DNA of 64,000 nt, from positions 11,056,657 to 11,120,656 of the forward strand of contig NC_049988.1 of NCBI RefSeq assembly GCF_000003815.2. The letters run 5' to 3'. This stretch comes from Branchiostoma floridae (Eukaryota; Chordata; Leptocardii; Amphioxiformes; Branchiostomatidae). Below are positions 12,301-21,600 of the stretch, in pieces; the first letter of the stretch is position 1, and each line of letters begins with the position of its first letter. The translations under genes were made by a program, and so were the position numbers. The notes beneath the pieces were generated by a model. It was not told where the DNA came from. It searched no databases and saw only the letters and a list, made by a program, of their open reading frames with translations.

Positions 12301-13521
12301 CAATTTGGATCTTAGATGGGCACAAATCTTGCATATTTATGATGATTGAAAGACAGATTGTTCAGAGGTTGAACCACTTTATTCCCCGGCCTCTCCCCTA
12401 GCTGCGTGCCCCGGCCGCCGTGCCCACCATGGAGCCTACCGACTGCGCCATGCTGGTCCGGAACGGCCACGACTGGGGCGTGGTCATCGGCAGGTGGGAG
12501 AACTTCCGGCGGGGCGTGCCGGGCACACCTGGCGTCAAGGGCGTCAGCGGAACACAGGACACCGCGGCCGTCAAGGGGGTCAAGGGCACCCCGGGGGTGA
12601 GGGGCAGGCCTGGTAACCTGGCCATCAGGTGAGCACAATAGATACATTATAGATGCTTTCTCTTTGCGTGAGAGATGAGCTGCAGTTAGCCTGAAATCCG
12701 AGCGTAAAATCTGCATCCGCTCTTCTGCTCTTTAAGATTGAACGTTGGACGCACCGGATAGATATAATAGAGCGAGATCACGAGGTGTAATCGGCAGCGC
12801 GTCGGGCGCAGGCCCAAGAGGCGCGGCTTTTCGCTAGGGACGTCCCTGACGGTTAGGACGTTGAATGAAGACTGTGCCATAATGATCAACATAATAATCG
12901 TGGGCACTAAAGGAAGAAAAGAATGAAAGATACCGTTCACAGGAACCCTCGATAATAATCTTTCACATAAAGTACTATGAAGCTTTCGAGCTCTTTCGTA
13001 AAGACGAACAAATCAGACCGGCTATCATGCCTGACCTTTCTTTTTGCATTTCTGTGTCCACCACCAGATTCTACAACTTACAGACCGGTGAGGTAGAGAA
13101 AGCCGAGGCCACCCCGGGAAACAACTTCACCATCCGGCTGAGGAACCTGACGGTGGACCTGAGGACGGGCGAGGTGACGATCCCGCCCCAAGTGACTGAC
13201 GTGGCGGAGGGCGTGGCCACGGCCTTCTCCATCGCGGTCATGTGGGTGCTGTTACAGCCGAGACCGCAAGGAGGCGCTGCAGCTGCCGCACCTGCCATAC
13301 GGGGGTCTCAGCCAGTCAAGTCTATGGATATGACGTCACTGTTGATGGTGGTCGGTGCAGGGTACTTCCTGAATGCAGTCGCCCATCCGTCCACGGGTAG
13401 TGGGGATGTGAGCGGGTGTGGGGGGTGTGGGGGATGCGGGGGATGTGGAGGTTGTGGAGGTTGCGGGGGGTGTGGGGGCTGTGGTGGGGGCTGTGGCGGC
13501 TGTGGGGGTTGCGGTGGCTAA
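6228..13521 (+). CDS. GRDP-like (DUF1399) glycine-rich domain protein, paralogue A, complete
   Basis: Twelve exons join without a frame break to give 747 residues: 6228-6314, 6769-6966, 7585-7686, 8136-8266, 8798-8921, 9220-9341, 9752-9966, 10816-11029, 11362-11568, 11911-12073, 12402-12628 and 13068-13521. Every intron is GT-AG. The N-terminal third carries the two-repeat GRDP-like/DUF1399 region: a RRYEQLWLPL block followed by WHVH (residues 75-78), then FLVPCYDMDLIWHAHQ ending at residue 214. Beta-rich, C2-like-looking sequence follows, then short Gly-Xaa-Yaa triplets (exon 11), a hydrophobic segment (VATAFSIAVMWVLL) and a tail of 11 Cys each followed by 2-3 Gly. Plant GRDPs are linked to development and stress responses; the animal function is not established. 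The start is the ATG in GAACCATGG, just after a splice acceptor that implies a non-coding 5' exon. Paralogue B lies 31 kb downstream. Confidence 0.9.
6550..6745 (+). mobile_element. Short non-autonomous element (MITE/SINE-like), copy 1, flanked by a 13-bp direct repeat
   Basis: The ~196-bp insert runs from CTGGTACGTTTGACCAAT to CATTGTACT and contains two ATCACGTGT blocks and an inverted pair (GACCAATTACT / AGTAATTGGTC). It is flanked by the direct repeat ATGATAATAACAT (6537-6549 and 6746-6758), which looks like a target-site duplication. Related copies lie at 42976-43208 and 58342-58487. This copy sits in intron 1, and its right edge is 23 bases upstream of exon 2. Confidence 0.75.
6769..6966 (+). 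CDS. GRDP-like A, coding exon 2 (first DUF1399 repeat)
   Basis: Residues 30-95, phase 0 at both ends (TGTACAG/GTT ... GGCAAG/GTAACA). It contains RRYEQLWLPL, PPLDVHWVWHVHMLAP and YEADC, the most conserved block shared with exon 1 of paralogue B (AIRRYELFWLPL, WIWHVHLLAP, YEQDC). Confidence 0.9.
7296..7385 (+). repeat. Fragment of interspersed repeat family F
   Basis: The words TTAGATTTTGGGCC, CTGGTGACC, TACTGCAGTAG and GTGGACATG match the order seen in the long copy at 56208-57292. This is a short degraded piece in intron 2 of GRDP-like A. Confidence 0.4.
7390..7431 (+). repeat. GA-rich simple repeat
   Basis: A run of GAAAGAGAGAGACAGAGAG type in intron 2. It accounts for the low-complexity open frames on both strands here. 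Confidence 0.8.
7585..7686 (+). CDS. GRDP-like A, coding exon 3
   Basis: Residues 96-129, phase 0 at both ends (CCCTTGCAG/CTG ... TTCCAC/GTCAGT). It encodes AQWDREYPSEPFH, aligning with LWEKEYPNEPF in paralogue B; that alignment fixes the donor at 7687 rather than the run-on reading. Confidence 0.85.
8075..8120 (+). repeat. LINE/SINE-like 3' tail fragment
   Basis: 'TTAGCCTCATGGACATGAATTTGCAATAAAACAT'-type tail (quoted in parts: TTAGCCTCATGG, GCAATAAAAC). It matches the tail at 29795-29855. It ends 16 bases before the exon 4 acceptor of GRDP-like A. Confidence 0.45.
8136..8266 (+). CDS. GRDP-like A, coding exon 4
   Basis: Residues 130-172 plus two bases (AATTAACAG/GTG ... CATTTCAG/GTGAAA). 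It encodes ISYDLRSAISRQRVFYYQVSLPHF, matching ISYNLQLAVARQRVFFYQVSLPHY of paralogue B in pieces. Its 3' end and donor are copied three more times downstream (see 8240-8378). Confidence 0.88.
8240..8378 (+). repeat. Four-copy 35-bp tandem duplication across an exon/intron boundary
   Basis: The unit covers the last 27 bases of exon 4 and the first 8 of intron 4. Copies begin at 8240, 8275, 8310 and 8345, giving potential GT donors at 8267, 8302, 8337 and 8372, each followed by GTGAAAC. Copies 1-3 are almost identical; copy 4 is more diverged. Reading past the first donor hits TGA at once, so only the first donor gives the full protein. Confidence 0.95.
8432..8733 (+). repeat. GC-rich interspersed element E, copy 1
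   Basis: About 300 bp of GC-rich sequence that matches 48084-48370 in order: GACACCTTGCGGCTCCT, CCCGGGAC, ACAGACGCCGTGACC-like, CACCGAGGGG, CCCCGTATCCG. It lies in intron 4 of GRDP-like A, while the other copy is in intron 5 of paralogue B, so it is a dispersed element and not shared intron ancestry. Confidence 0.7.
8798..8921 (+). CDS. GRDP-like A, coding exon 5 (second DUF1399 repeat)
   Basis: Residues 173-214 (TTTTGTAG/GGAT ... CACCAG/GTTAGG). It encodes AVLRYKMLLFLKK and FLVPCYDMDLIWHAHQ. The intron after HAHQ is shared in position and phase (0) with intron 1 of paralogue B. Confidence 0.9.
9220..9341 (+). CDS. GRDP-like A, coding exon 6
   Basis: Residues 215-254 plus two bases (GTTTACAG/ATC ... 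CTCG/GTAATA). NPVIYKSDTETLLGKTFNHD and DSVNDRSPGSKL closely match NPAIYKSDTDNILGR and DSVNDRSPGSKL of paralogue B. Confidence 0.9.
9752..9966 (+). CDS. GRDP-like A, coding exon 7
   Basis: Residues 255-326 plus one base (CTCTCCAG/AGCC ... AAAG/GTGCGT). It encodes RALWKTAFGREF and GAMFRGPPPG, aligning to QLWKKTFNEDF and GAMFRGEPPS of B, then an alternating hydrophobic, beta-like stretch with VVVEKAEVHNVPP. Confidence 0.9.
10562..10757. mobile_element. MITE-like hairpin family B, copy 1, with perfect 8-bp target-site duplication
   Basis: The element proper is 10570-10749, with terminal repeats TAATCTCCAAGC...and ...GGAGATTA that extend inward as a long imperfect hairpin (CATAAGATAGTATCAAG paired with CTTATATCTTATCTTATAG-like sequence; TAGCCGGCCA with GGCCGGCTAT). 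It is flanked by CACTACGA (10562-10569 and 10750-10757), an exact 8-bp duplication as produced by hAT-type transposases. A related copy lies at 30311-30470. Confidence 0.85.
10816..11029 (+). CDS. GRDP-like A, coding exon 8
   Basis: Residues 327-397 plus two bases (TTATTCAG/GTAG ... GGCAC/GTGAGT). It encodes GLKTFDWGKSTHLC, LNNATTFQCLAGEP and FDLRATVHGVPES. The corresponding region of paralogue B is within its exon 2 with low identity. Confidence 0.85.
11126..11345 (+). repeat. Fragment of interspersed repeat family F with poly-C tract
   Basis: A C-run (about 11136-11157) is followed by GGTACTGCAGCAG, GACCTGGACATGC, GGCAGATAGCTTATG and GGGCCCCCTAGCAGC, the same word order as 56400-56590. It lies in intron 8 of GRDP-like A. 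Confidence 0.6.
11362..11568 (+). CDS. GRDP-like A, coding exon 9
   Basis: Residues 398-466 plus two bases (TATTTTCAG/CCGA ... CACGA/GTAAGG). It encodes MPISLSLGIVPKEWGEV and YTFEIATHE. The intron after it (phase 2) is shared with intron 3 of paralogue B. Confidence 0.85.
11736..11850 (-). repeat. Hairpin interspersed repeat, copy 2
   Basis: Inverted relative to 2521-2612: on the minus strand it reads CAAATTTTCGATG, CTGTTCACGGACTGACC, TAGTCTCGCGAGAAC, then repeated CTAGGWCCGAGA blocks. It lies in intron 9 of GRDP-like A. Confidence 0.55.
11911..12073 (+). CDS. GRDP-like A, coding exon 10
   Basis: Residues 467-521 (TTTTTTCCAG/AATT ... GGACAG/GTACGG). FRCRVVHSVELKTAVVQVMY aligns with FTVRVIHSQELMMSAIQVYA in exon 4 of paralogue B, with the same flanking intron phases. 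Confidence 0.9.
12402..12628 (+). CDS. GRDP-like A, coding exon 11 (Gly-Xaa-Yaa stretch)
   Basis: Residues 522-596 plus two bases (CTCCCCTAG/CTG ... ATCAG/GTGAGC). It encodes HDWGVVIGRWENFRRGVPG followed by collagen-like triplets (GVPGTPGVKG, VKGVKGTPGVRGRPG). Exon 5 of paralogue B has TDWGICVGKWEGFRPGVPG and fewer triplets. Confidence 0.88.
13068..13521 (+). CDS. GRDP-like A, terminal exon 12 with Cys-Gly-Gly tail
   Basis: Residues 597-747, acceptor CCACCAG, stop TAA at 13519. Order: FYNLQTGEVEKAE, a beta-like region, the hydrophobic segment TAFSIAVMWVLL, an Ala-rich linker, the second hydrophobic segment LLMVVGAGYFLNAV, and a tail of 11 Cys spaced by two (once three) Gly. Codon usage in the tail varies (TGT/TGC, GGG/GGA/GGC/GGT), so it is not a pure trinucleotide expansion. 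Paralogue B encodes the same region in three exons. Confidence 0.9.
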
Positions 13522-16500
13522 CTACTTATCAGAAGAAATATATTTGTCATCCAAATCAATTTAACGTCTTCTTAGCACATTAAGATTTAAACTACACTGT
13601 TTCAGCGTGATAGAATAGAGTACTATTAATGCTCTCAATAAGATAATAAGCCTGGCATGATTTTTGTTTGTTTTGCTGTTGTGTCCGTTTAACAAAGTAT
13701 TTATTATGTTTATTATCTGTGAGACATATCTATATTAGATATATGTATGAGAAATGTCACAGTTACTTTACAGAAGTTGTAAAATATCATAGTTTGTCTT
13801 TGGTAAATGTTTAGAACTCTACTATTTTATTGAATAAGAAAAGCCGAAGATGCTGTGCCTTACTTCCGAAATTCCAAATGCATACATATATATTTTCCAA
13901 AGTCTGATTGTCTTCGAAAAACTTTAAATGAATCTTAGTTTTCATGCTAACCAAGCGGCGAAATAGCAACATGTTTAAACATATTATGGAGACATTTGAT
14001 ATATTACACATATCAAATATACAATTCATCAGCACAGATTGTCATTCCATATTCTTATGTATTTGCAGTGTATATACTGTATATTAACATAGACGTCTGT
14101 TACGTTTTATGTGTGTATTGATGTTTGGCATATATACATACAAGTTTACACTTACAAACATATTTTAGGTTACCTTGTTGTCACAATGTTCTTATAATAT
14201 CCATTATTTTCTATCAAAATTAAATGCCCCTGTGGAAAGTCAAATTTCATCCTTATTAAATTTCAAAGTTAAACGACAAAATGTAATTTTGAGATCAGCT
14301 GATATCAATTTGCTGTTAGATTTAAATAGGATGCTGAAATGAAATATTTTACCTTTGTTCTGGCAGTGTCAAGGGTGAAATTCAAGTTCAAATGCTAAGC
14401 CTAAGGAGGCAACTTGACTTTATCGTCCCTCTAACACGATGACATTTTGGTCTGCCACTTCATCAATGTCGGCCACTTGCACAGATTATGTGCTCAGCAA
14501 TCATTACTAATTAAATCGTCTGTCTTTTTAAGTCTGTTGACAATCGTCCAGTAGTAAAAAGATTAAACTGAATCGAGGCGCCTCGGCTGGCCATGTTAGG
14601 ACTCAGGAAGCTTTCTAGTAACGTTACTTACACGACTGCAAGAAACGTTTCACTGAGCATATAGAAAACTTCGAAGCCAGCGAAGTTGAGAAATCTTACC
14701 TAATCATTTACATTCTTCTTCCTTCTCTCCCCAAAACGACTCAGTGGCCACTATCTATCAATGCTGGTTTCCACTTTGGCTGCGTATCAAGGGCGCCGCA
14801 ACGCGGATTTCAAAATATAGCACGTTGGTAATATTGCCAATATTATTTTACATATGATATTAAAAAGTGACCTCTAGCAGCCAATAAGATAACTGCTTTA
14901 ACTCGACAATGACGCCAAGTTGTCTAGGCCATTGGGGATTCAACAGCCATTCATTGTAGGGCTCAGGGTACATACAGGAAACGTACTGTATTGTCATATT
15001 CCCGCAGATCATACATTGTTGACAATGATTCGCTGCTATAATCTATTGGACCAATCAGCATAGCGTTACGAAATCGACACCTGTTACTGCACTTATAATT
15101 CATTCCGCTGAGAGGCAGTGGCGTCCTTTAACCATTAGGAGCTGAATGAGAAACTCTTTGGAAAAGCTTGGAAATGTTTGCAGGGGCAACTTGGCATGGT
15201 CTAAGGATTACTTTATCACATACAAGTGTCCAACTGATGCCGACAATTGGTAAACTCCAGATTCTGTTGATTTGCAGCATCGATCAAGCAAGTTCGAATG
15301 GGTAGCCCGAGAACCATCTTCCGTAGTGACCGCAGGCTAAATGCAAGAGAAAGGATTGAGCCAGTGCTAGCGGTAACTACGCAGGATGGTACTCGGGCTA
15401 TCAAATGGAGACTGTGTCCATGTAACTTTTCACGACACCAAAAGTTTAGGTCACACACAGCTTGCACCTGTATTTCCATCTCTTAGCGTGTTCTGTTGAT
15501 GGCATATAATCCCGTAATACTTATATATGGCGTGTGACGAATCCATCAATTTTTCTTATGTTTTCACTGAACAAATATCTAATATTCTGAACGCAAATGT
15601 CTACAGTTCTACCTACTTCTGTACTGCACATACCAAGGACGTTATACAAAGACGTCTTTGATCTGTGGACGTTATATAAAGACGTCTTTGGTCTGTATAT
15701 AAAGACACAACTTGTCACAACTATCTCCCTCCTTATGAAAATTGGCTAAAACATATCTAATGCTGTGCGGAATCAAACATTGGTAATGTACTAAATGTAC
15801 CCTTTACCGTGCACTCTAGTACGAGAAATTACACATTAAAAGAAATATACCATAGGTGTGGTTATTAGGATTCATAATTATTTCATCTCAAGGCCCACAC
15901 AGTATCATGCAGTTTCCTGAAATACCAGCAAACACTACCATAAAACGGCCTTGACTAAACGTTAGAAAATCGATTTGATTTTAAGATCGGCTACAATTTT
16001 TCACGGATGATTTGAGTGGAGATAAAGTTGTGAATCGTTGCTGCCTGAACATCAGATTTTCCTCCCTTAGAATTATTTATTCACGGCGCATCTTCTGTGA
16101 AAGAGAACAGGTTTATCACGGGACTTCCCCTTGATTATTGATATTGGATACCCCATAAATACAGGGATCGTTTCAAAGTGTCATAGATACGCAAAAGGAA
16201 AATACGTTTGGTTTCGTTGTAGCTTATTACATATTCTATGAAGACCAGAAATACCCCATGGTCTACTATGTACAATAAATAACGTGTCACTACTGTTTGG
16301 TGGATGCAATGAACGTCCTTTGTTGGTGAAAGAACATCCGGTGAAAGATTGTCTATGGAATTAAGCTTTATCATTATGCATAATTATAGTTTTATAGCTT
16401 GATCAAATTTGCGGCACACAAAAACCGAAGACGTGATCTGTAGCTGCCACACTTCACCGAGGTCAAAGTGCCGATAATATATTACACCATCATGTCCATA

Positions 16501-18272
16501 TTTTCCCTCAGATGTCAGTATAAACACATACTCCGATAGTAAGAACACATATGTAGTCTCCTTGGAGAAACACGGTGTGCCGAAACGTGAGCGTTGAGAG
16601 GGTAATGCCGCGAGATCAAAACTAGTAGTCCGTGGCTGATATAAATGGATGCCATTTCCTGCAGGCGCCACTAGCCTTCTCTGTGATACTACGCACCGCT
16701 GCACCGGCAGAAAAGCCAATTTCCCCCGCATCCCCGATGTCCGCGTTCGATTTTCTGGTTCAAAACAATGACATTAGTCTGGAAGGACATTTGCATATCG
16801 CCGAGCTACGTACACCCCCTCCCCATCGGCCCTGGCCCTATGCCCACGCTCATCACGTGGTCTGATGATCTCTGTCCCAGAGTGTCTTGGGGTACCTGCA
16901 GCGGGGAGTCGACAAGGCTTCTGCCTATCGCTTATCTGGAGACGGCCCGGCCGGTCCGTGTGGTGTGGAGGGCCCTGGAGGGTCGATAGATGTGCTGTCG
17001 TCTCTTTATTCTCATCAGCGACGACTCCTCTGCACCTAGAACCCACCAGCAAGGTAAGAGCCGTCCTTCTGTTCAACACAACATGGTGCTTCAGTTTCTG
17101 CTTTTGCTGGGAATGGCTTTCGCCGGGTATCTGCCAGAGCGCTCGGTGCAAAGCCGGGTCCCTCCATAAGCTTTGATTGATGTAATCACTCGTGCTGTGT
17201 ACAAAGAGGAAGCTGGAACCTTTGTTGCACGTCGCTCAGTCGAAATGAAGAAAGACAGAAGAGATAGTGTACTGTATAGCGTATTTTGACGCAGTTTTAA
17301 AGCACAGAATTACACGGCGTACCTAGTACGTATACCCTAGCAAAGATCTTGATGCAACTAAGTCTCCTTTACCAGATAAAATTCGCAATAAGGTCGCGTA
17401 AGACGTGCACAACAATTCATCACAACAGGCATGCAACTCCGCCTGCACGTACAATCACGACGGCGGCGCAGGACAACACAACGTGTATGTATCATGCTTC
17501 TTCTTGCGCCAACGTATGATGTCGAATCCTTTCAAATATATTCAGTCTCGCAACGCCACCCCCTCACCGGGACGTAACGCTAACGAGCTCGCTGTAACTC
17601 ATGTAATGACCCTCATTTTTCACGTCTCGGCATGGACATCATCAATAATGTTGTCCTTTCCCTATACGTGTTAAGTTGTTAAAATCAAGCCGTCAAGGTA
17701 CGTTTTAAGGTACTGCATCAAATTTTGCCAAACATATGTTAGCATTGCATGATGGTCAAACAGGTGTTTCAGACCGGGCAACATATGATGGCGTGGGCTT
17801 CGAACCCCGAACGTTTGCTTCTTTGATGAGATGCAGATCTACACATACAAAACACAGCCCTCGCCGCACAGAGATAAGTCAGAAGAGTCTAGTCCTTTTG
17901 TTCATCAGTTATTCTGTACTTTCGTATAACGTCTAAATGCGAGTAGAGTCTACACTCGGCCAGAGACACTGAAAGGGATAATCATACTCTAAGAACAGTA
18001 GACTCTAAGGATATATGCTGCACAACAACATCATGCTAGTACCCAGTCAATCTGTAAAAGGAAGCAGGGAAACAGTATTCCTGTCCTACCAAAATATTAT
18101 TCCGCATGATTTATTGTCAAAGATACTTTGCCCCCCTCCCCATGCGACAATATCCCTGGGCCCCGGAAGGACTCTAAAAAATCAAAGCAATCATAAAATC
18201 CAATAACCCTATAAATCATGATTACTACCCTCACTTTTATCATCTACCCGAGCAAGGTGGTGCGTGTTAGGT
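13522..18272. other. Intergenic, AT-rich; no gene seen
   Basis: No exon pairs with coding signal were found. A more GC-rich island with several overlapping open frames on both strands occurs at about 16640-17180, without recognisable protein similarity. A short tandem pair of GACGTTATAYAAAGACGTC units sits at 15638-15690. The expected 3' UTR of GRDP-like A begins this stretch; no canonical AATAAA is close to the stop. Confidence 0.5.
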
Positions 18273-18669
18273 GAAAATGTTGCTTGAATGTGAGGTGTCT
18301 ACATGTAGACGGTTACGTCCAAACGCACAGGGAATGTGTTTCCCATCAACCTGTTCGCTGAAAATGTACACAAGGAAACGCCAACAATTTCCTTCACAGC
18401 GTTGTTTTTGGAAAATGTAGCTTGAACGATAAGTCTCTACATGTAGACGGTTACGTCCAAACGCACAGGGAACGTGTTTTCCATCAACCTGTTCGCTGAA
18501 AATGTACACAAGGAAACGCCAGCAATTTCCTTCACGGAGTTGTTTTGTGAAAATGTTGCTTGGATGTGAAGTCTACATGTAGACGGTTACCTCTAAACGC
18601 ACAGGGAATGTGTTTCCCATCAACCTGTTCGCTGAAAATGTACACAAGGAAACGCCAACAATTTCCTTC
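18273..18669 (+). repeat. Three tandem copies of a 138-bp unit
   Basis: Units begin with GAAAATGTWGCTTGRA at 18273, 18411 and 18549. Each contains TCTACATGTAGACGGTTAC, AACGCACAGGGAA, CCATCAACCTGTTCGCTG and AAAATGTACACAAGGAAACG. Copies are about 90-95% alike by eye, and the third is cut short at AATTTCCTTC. A local tandem duplication of unknown role. Confidence 0.95.
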
Positions 18670-21600
18670 CATCCACTGATAAGGACAAGGCGGGAATGAG
18701 CCAGTCTCCGGTTTCAGGTGCCGAAGGCAGAATCCCTTAATTTGTGCCCATGTTATCGTCCCAGCCGAGGCACAGTCTTAGTCTGATAGCGTGGATTTGC
18801 ACAGTCAGCAAATACAACGTGTAGATGCTAGTGTCCACATAGTCTGTGAAACGCAAACTCTGCTGTCCAGGACTGGCGCTTCTAGGAGGCCGATCGGATG
18901 TTGGGCGGGCTGTTATTATAAGCGAGATTTAATCAGGCTAGAGTCCACAGTGTTTAAACTCAAAGATTACAGTGCAACTTGAAACAACGGTTGCTATATG
19001 GTCAGCCTGCTTATACAATGCCGTAGGACGAATAAGCTATATAAATGCCTTGAACAAAAAATAGGAACAAAGTCACTGTACATCTAGATATGCGTGGACT
19101 TTTCTGTTAGGACGTTTTATCACATTGACATGTCAGTGATATACTATACTATAGATCCACGTGTTATTCTGCAATGGTGATTAAACGTGTATAACTCCGA
19201 AAAGATTTATGGACCTATTTTAGGCAAACCCTAAAATCACTTTTGGCGTTCTGAATATCCTGCAGTTCTAAAGATACAATTTACCGGAATTTTATGCTGA
19301 TAGTCTGAATTGCTTTTTTTGGACCACATCAAATATGTGTAGGTTACTTTCATACATTTTCCCGCAAATTTCAGGACATTTCAGTTTTCTAGACTCCGAT
19401 CCGACATATCATCTAACAGCATTCATATATCAACAGGCGTTTTCTGAAAGTCATACGCATCATCTAGATAAAGAAAAATCTTTCAGGACGCCGTGCGGGG
19501 GTTAATGGCTTGAACTTTGATGTTCACGTTGTGATGCAGTTTGCTAGCCGAACAGAAGCCAATTTCCAGACGGCAATTTGCATAATAGCAGTGATAGACT
19601 TTGTCACTAATGCCTGCCATCAAAAGGCAAACAAGACAAAGGTCAAAGAAGATAAAAGGGAGTCAAAATCGCAGCGAGTGAAATAGAACCGTTGTGCCAT
19701 CATAAAATCAGCCAGACTCATAGAGCCATACCCACCCACCCCCCCCCCCCCCCCCAACAAGTCTTTCCACGCAGCAACGATGGCCGACATTTTGTTCATC
19801 CTACTCAATATATCTTTCGTACTGATCGTATTTCTCGGTGGAGTTTTCCATGACGACTTTGTAAAAAAATGCCTGTAAGGTTAACCTGTTCTTCCAGCCG
19901 ATCATCCGTTACTTCCCGTGTTGCTAACGCCATGTTCCCGACAGCTTTCCGACAGCCAACGGGGGTGTGAGGCCTCGTGTGAACAAGAAACGCTGGCGCG
20001 AAGATAATTGGAACTCCGTCTCTGGGGAAGAGTTTATTATCACGGTCATTCAATATCGCCTATTCACACAGCCTTAAAACAAGGCTGCCGGTAAAACAGC
20101 ACCAGTAAAACACATTAAGACGGCCATATAATCGAGCTATGATGCAAACTACCCCGGTGGTTCTCCTCCTTATCAGTCGTCAGGTTTGAGAAATGAAAAT
20201 AAAATTCATTGTTATGGTTCGAGCCGGTCCCCCGACGCCGCCGTGAGGTAGGATTGCTTGGGAAGGTGGAGGTATCAGTCATTCGCGTTTATGACCGAAT
20301 TCAGCACTTCGGGCAATTAGAAAATGCCAACAGCGCTGTATATCGCTTCGCTGGGCAAAATTTCAATTCACATTCAGGGGGCAAATTGGCCTCTGCCCAG
20401 AGTAACATCTTGCCCCGCCTGAACCCGACATTGCGTCGCACAAATTAAACTTCTTAGGGAAATAAATCATGATGTAAGCTATATTGCCTTGATAATAAGT
20501 ACAGTACACGTTATTCCATTCGCTATTTAATAGCGTTGTGGCTCCAAAGAAATATAGTGGGTCATGATTTAATCATTATTAGCTCATGATCAAAGGCAAT
20601 GTGGCCGTTGACATCGAAGCACATATTAATCGCAATGAAACCCAAGGTTATCTTAAAATCAACTTTTATAGCCAGCTGTCGTAACTTTTTGGCTTGAGAA
20701 GAAATTAAGTAATCAAGAACAATTTTATCGTTGAAAGTTAAGGAGGCAGATTGGCATTATTCCCAGAGTAGCATTTAGACCTTGCTTAAGACATTAGAAA
20801 AACCTTAAAGATAAGGCCATTTAAAGTAATGACTGTTGAAAAAAATGGTATATTTTTATATATGTGATACAATTTCATATATGAGATAATTCAATTACTT
20901 TTGACAATGTTTTGTGGTTGAAGTTTCATGCCCATTTGACTGACATACATTGGTCATTATAATTGGATTTGCCCCTTTAAAGATTAATAAAGAAAATGAT
21001 AATCATCTCTAGAGAGAAGTGTTCCTCCCTTAATCAATATTTGATTCAATTTGTGCGAACTCGTGAGCGTGCTTGTCTCGGGAGATAGTGTTTCTTAAGG
21101 CTGTCAGTTCCGAGGAACCATCGCTGACAAAATAATCCCAGCACGTTTAAGGTAAAGAAGACGGTGGCAGAAAGTCGATGATATCTGCGGATGCCTGATG
21201 GAGTAACTGTAAGGGAATACATTACCCAGTTATGTTCAGACGGGAGGGATTGCGCCTTCAAGAATAAGGCAAGACATACTGTGTCAAGTTCTTTTATATT
21301 GAATATAAGTGTTGTATGATTCAAATATCTTAATGTGCTTGGTAGTAATATTTTACAATAAATCAAGATGATATGAATTATTGTTCGGATCCTTAGGGAC
21401 GTATTCTTCAAATCAAGAACGAATTCGAATTTGTTACATGTTTGGCGCTTTAATTAGGATAGAATTTGCGCGATTCATTTCCGGTGATGTTGACGTTGAT
21501 GCTGCAAGAATTCGTTCTGTGCCCACAACCACCCTCCTCCTTACCGATGTCATTTTCTATCCGTCCACATGTTGTCCTTAGTGGCTGACTGCCCGGCTCT

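Noticed and set aside
12312-12716. Minus-strand open frames opposite exon 11 of paralogue A
   Set aside because: Shadows of a GC-rich coding exon; the plus-strand reading aligns with paralogue B.
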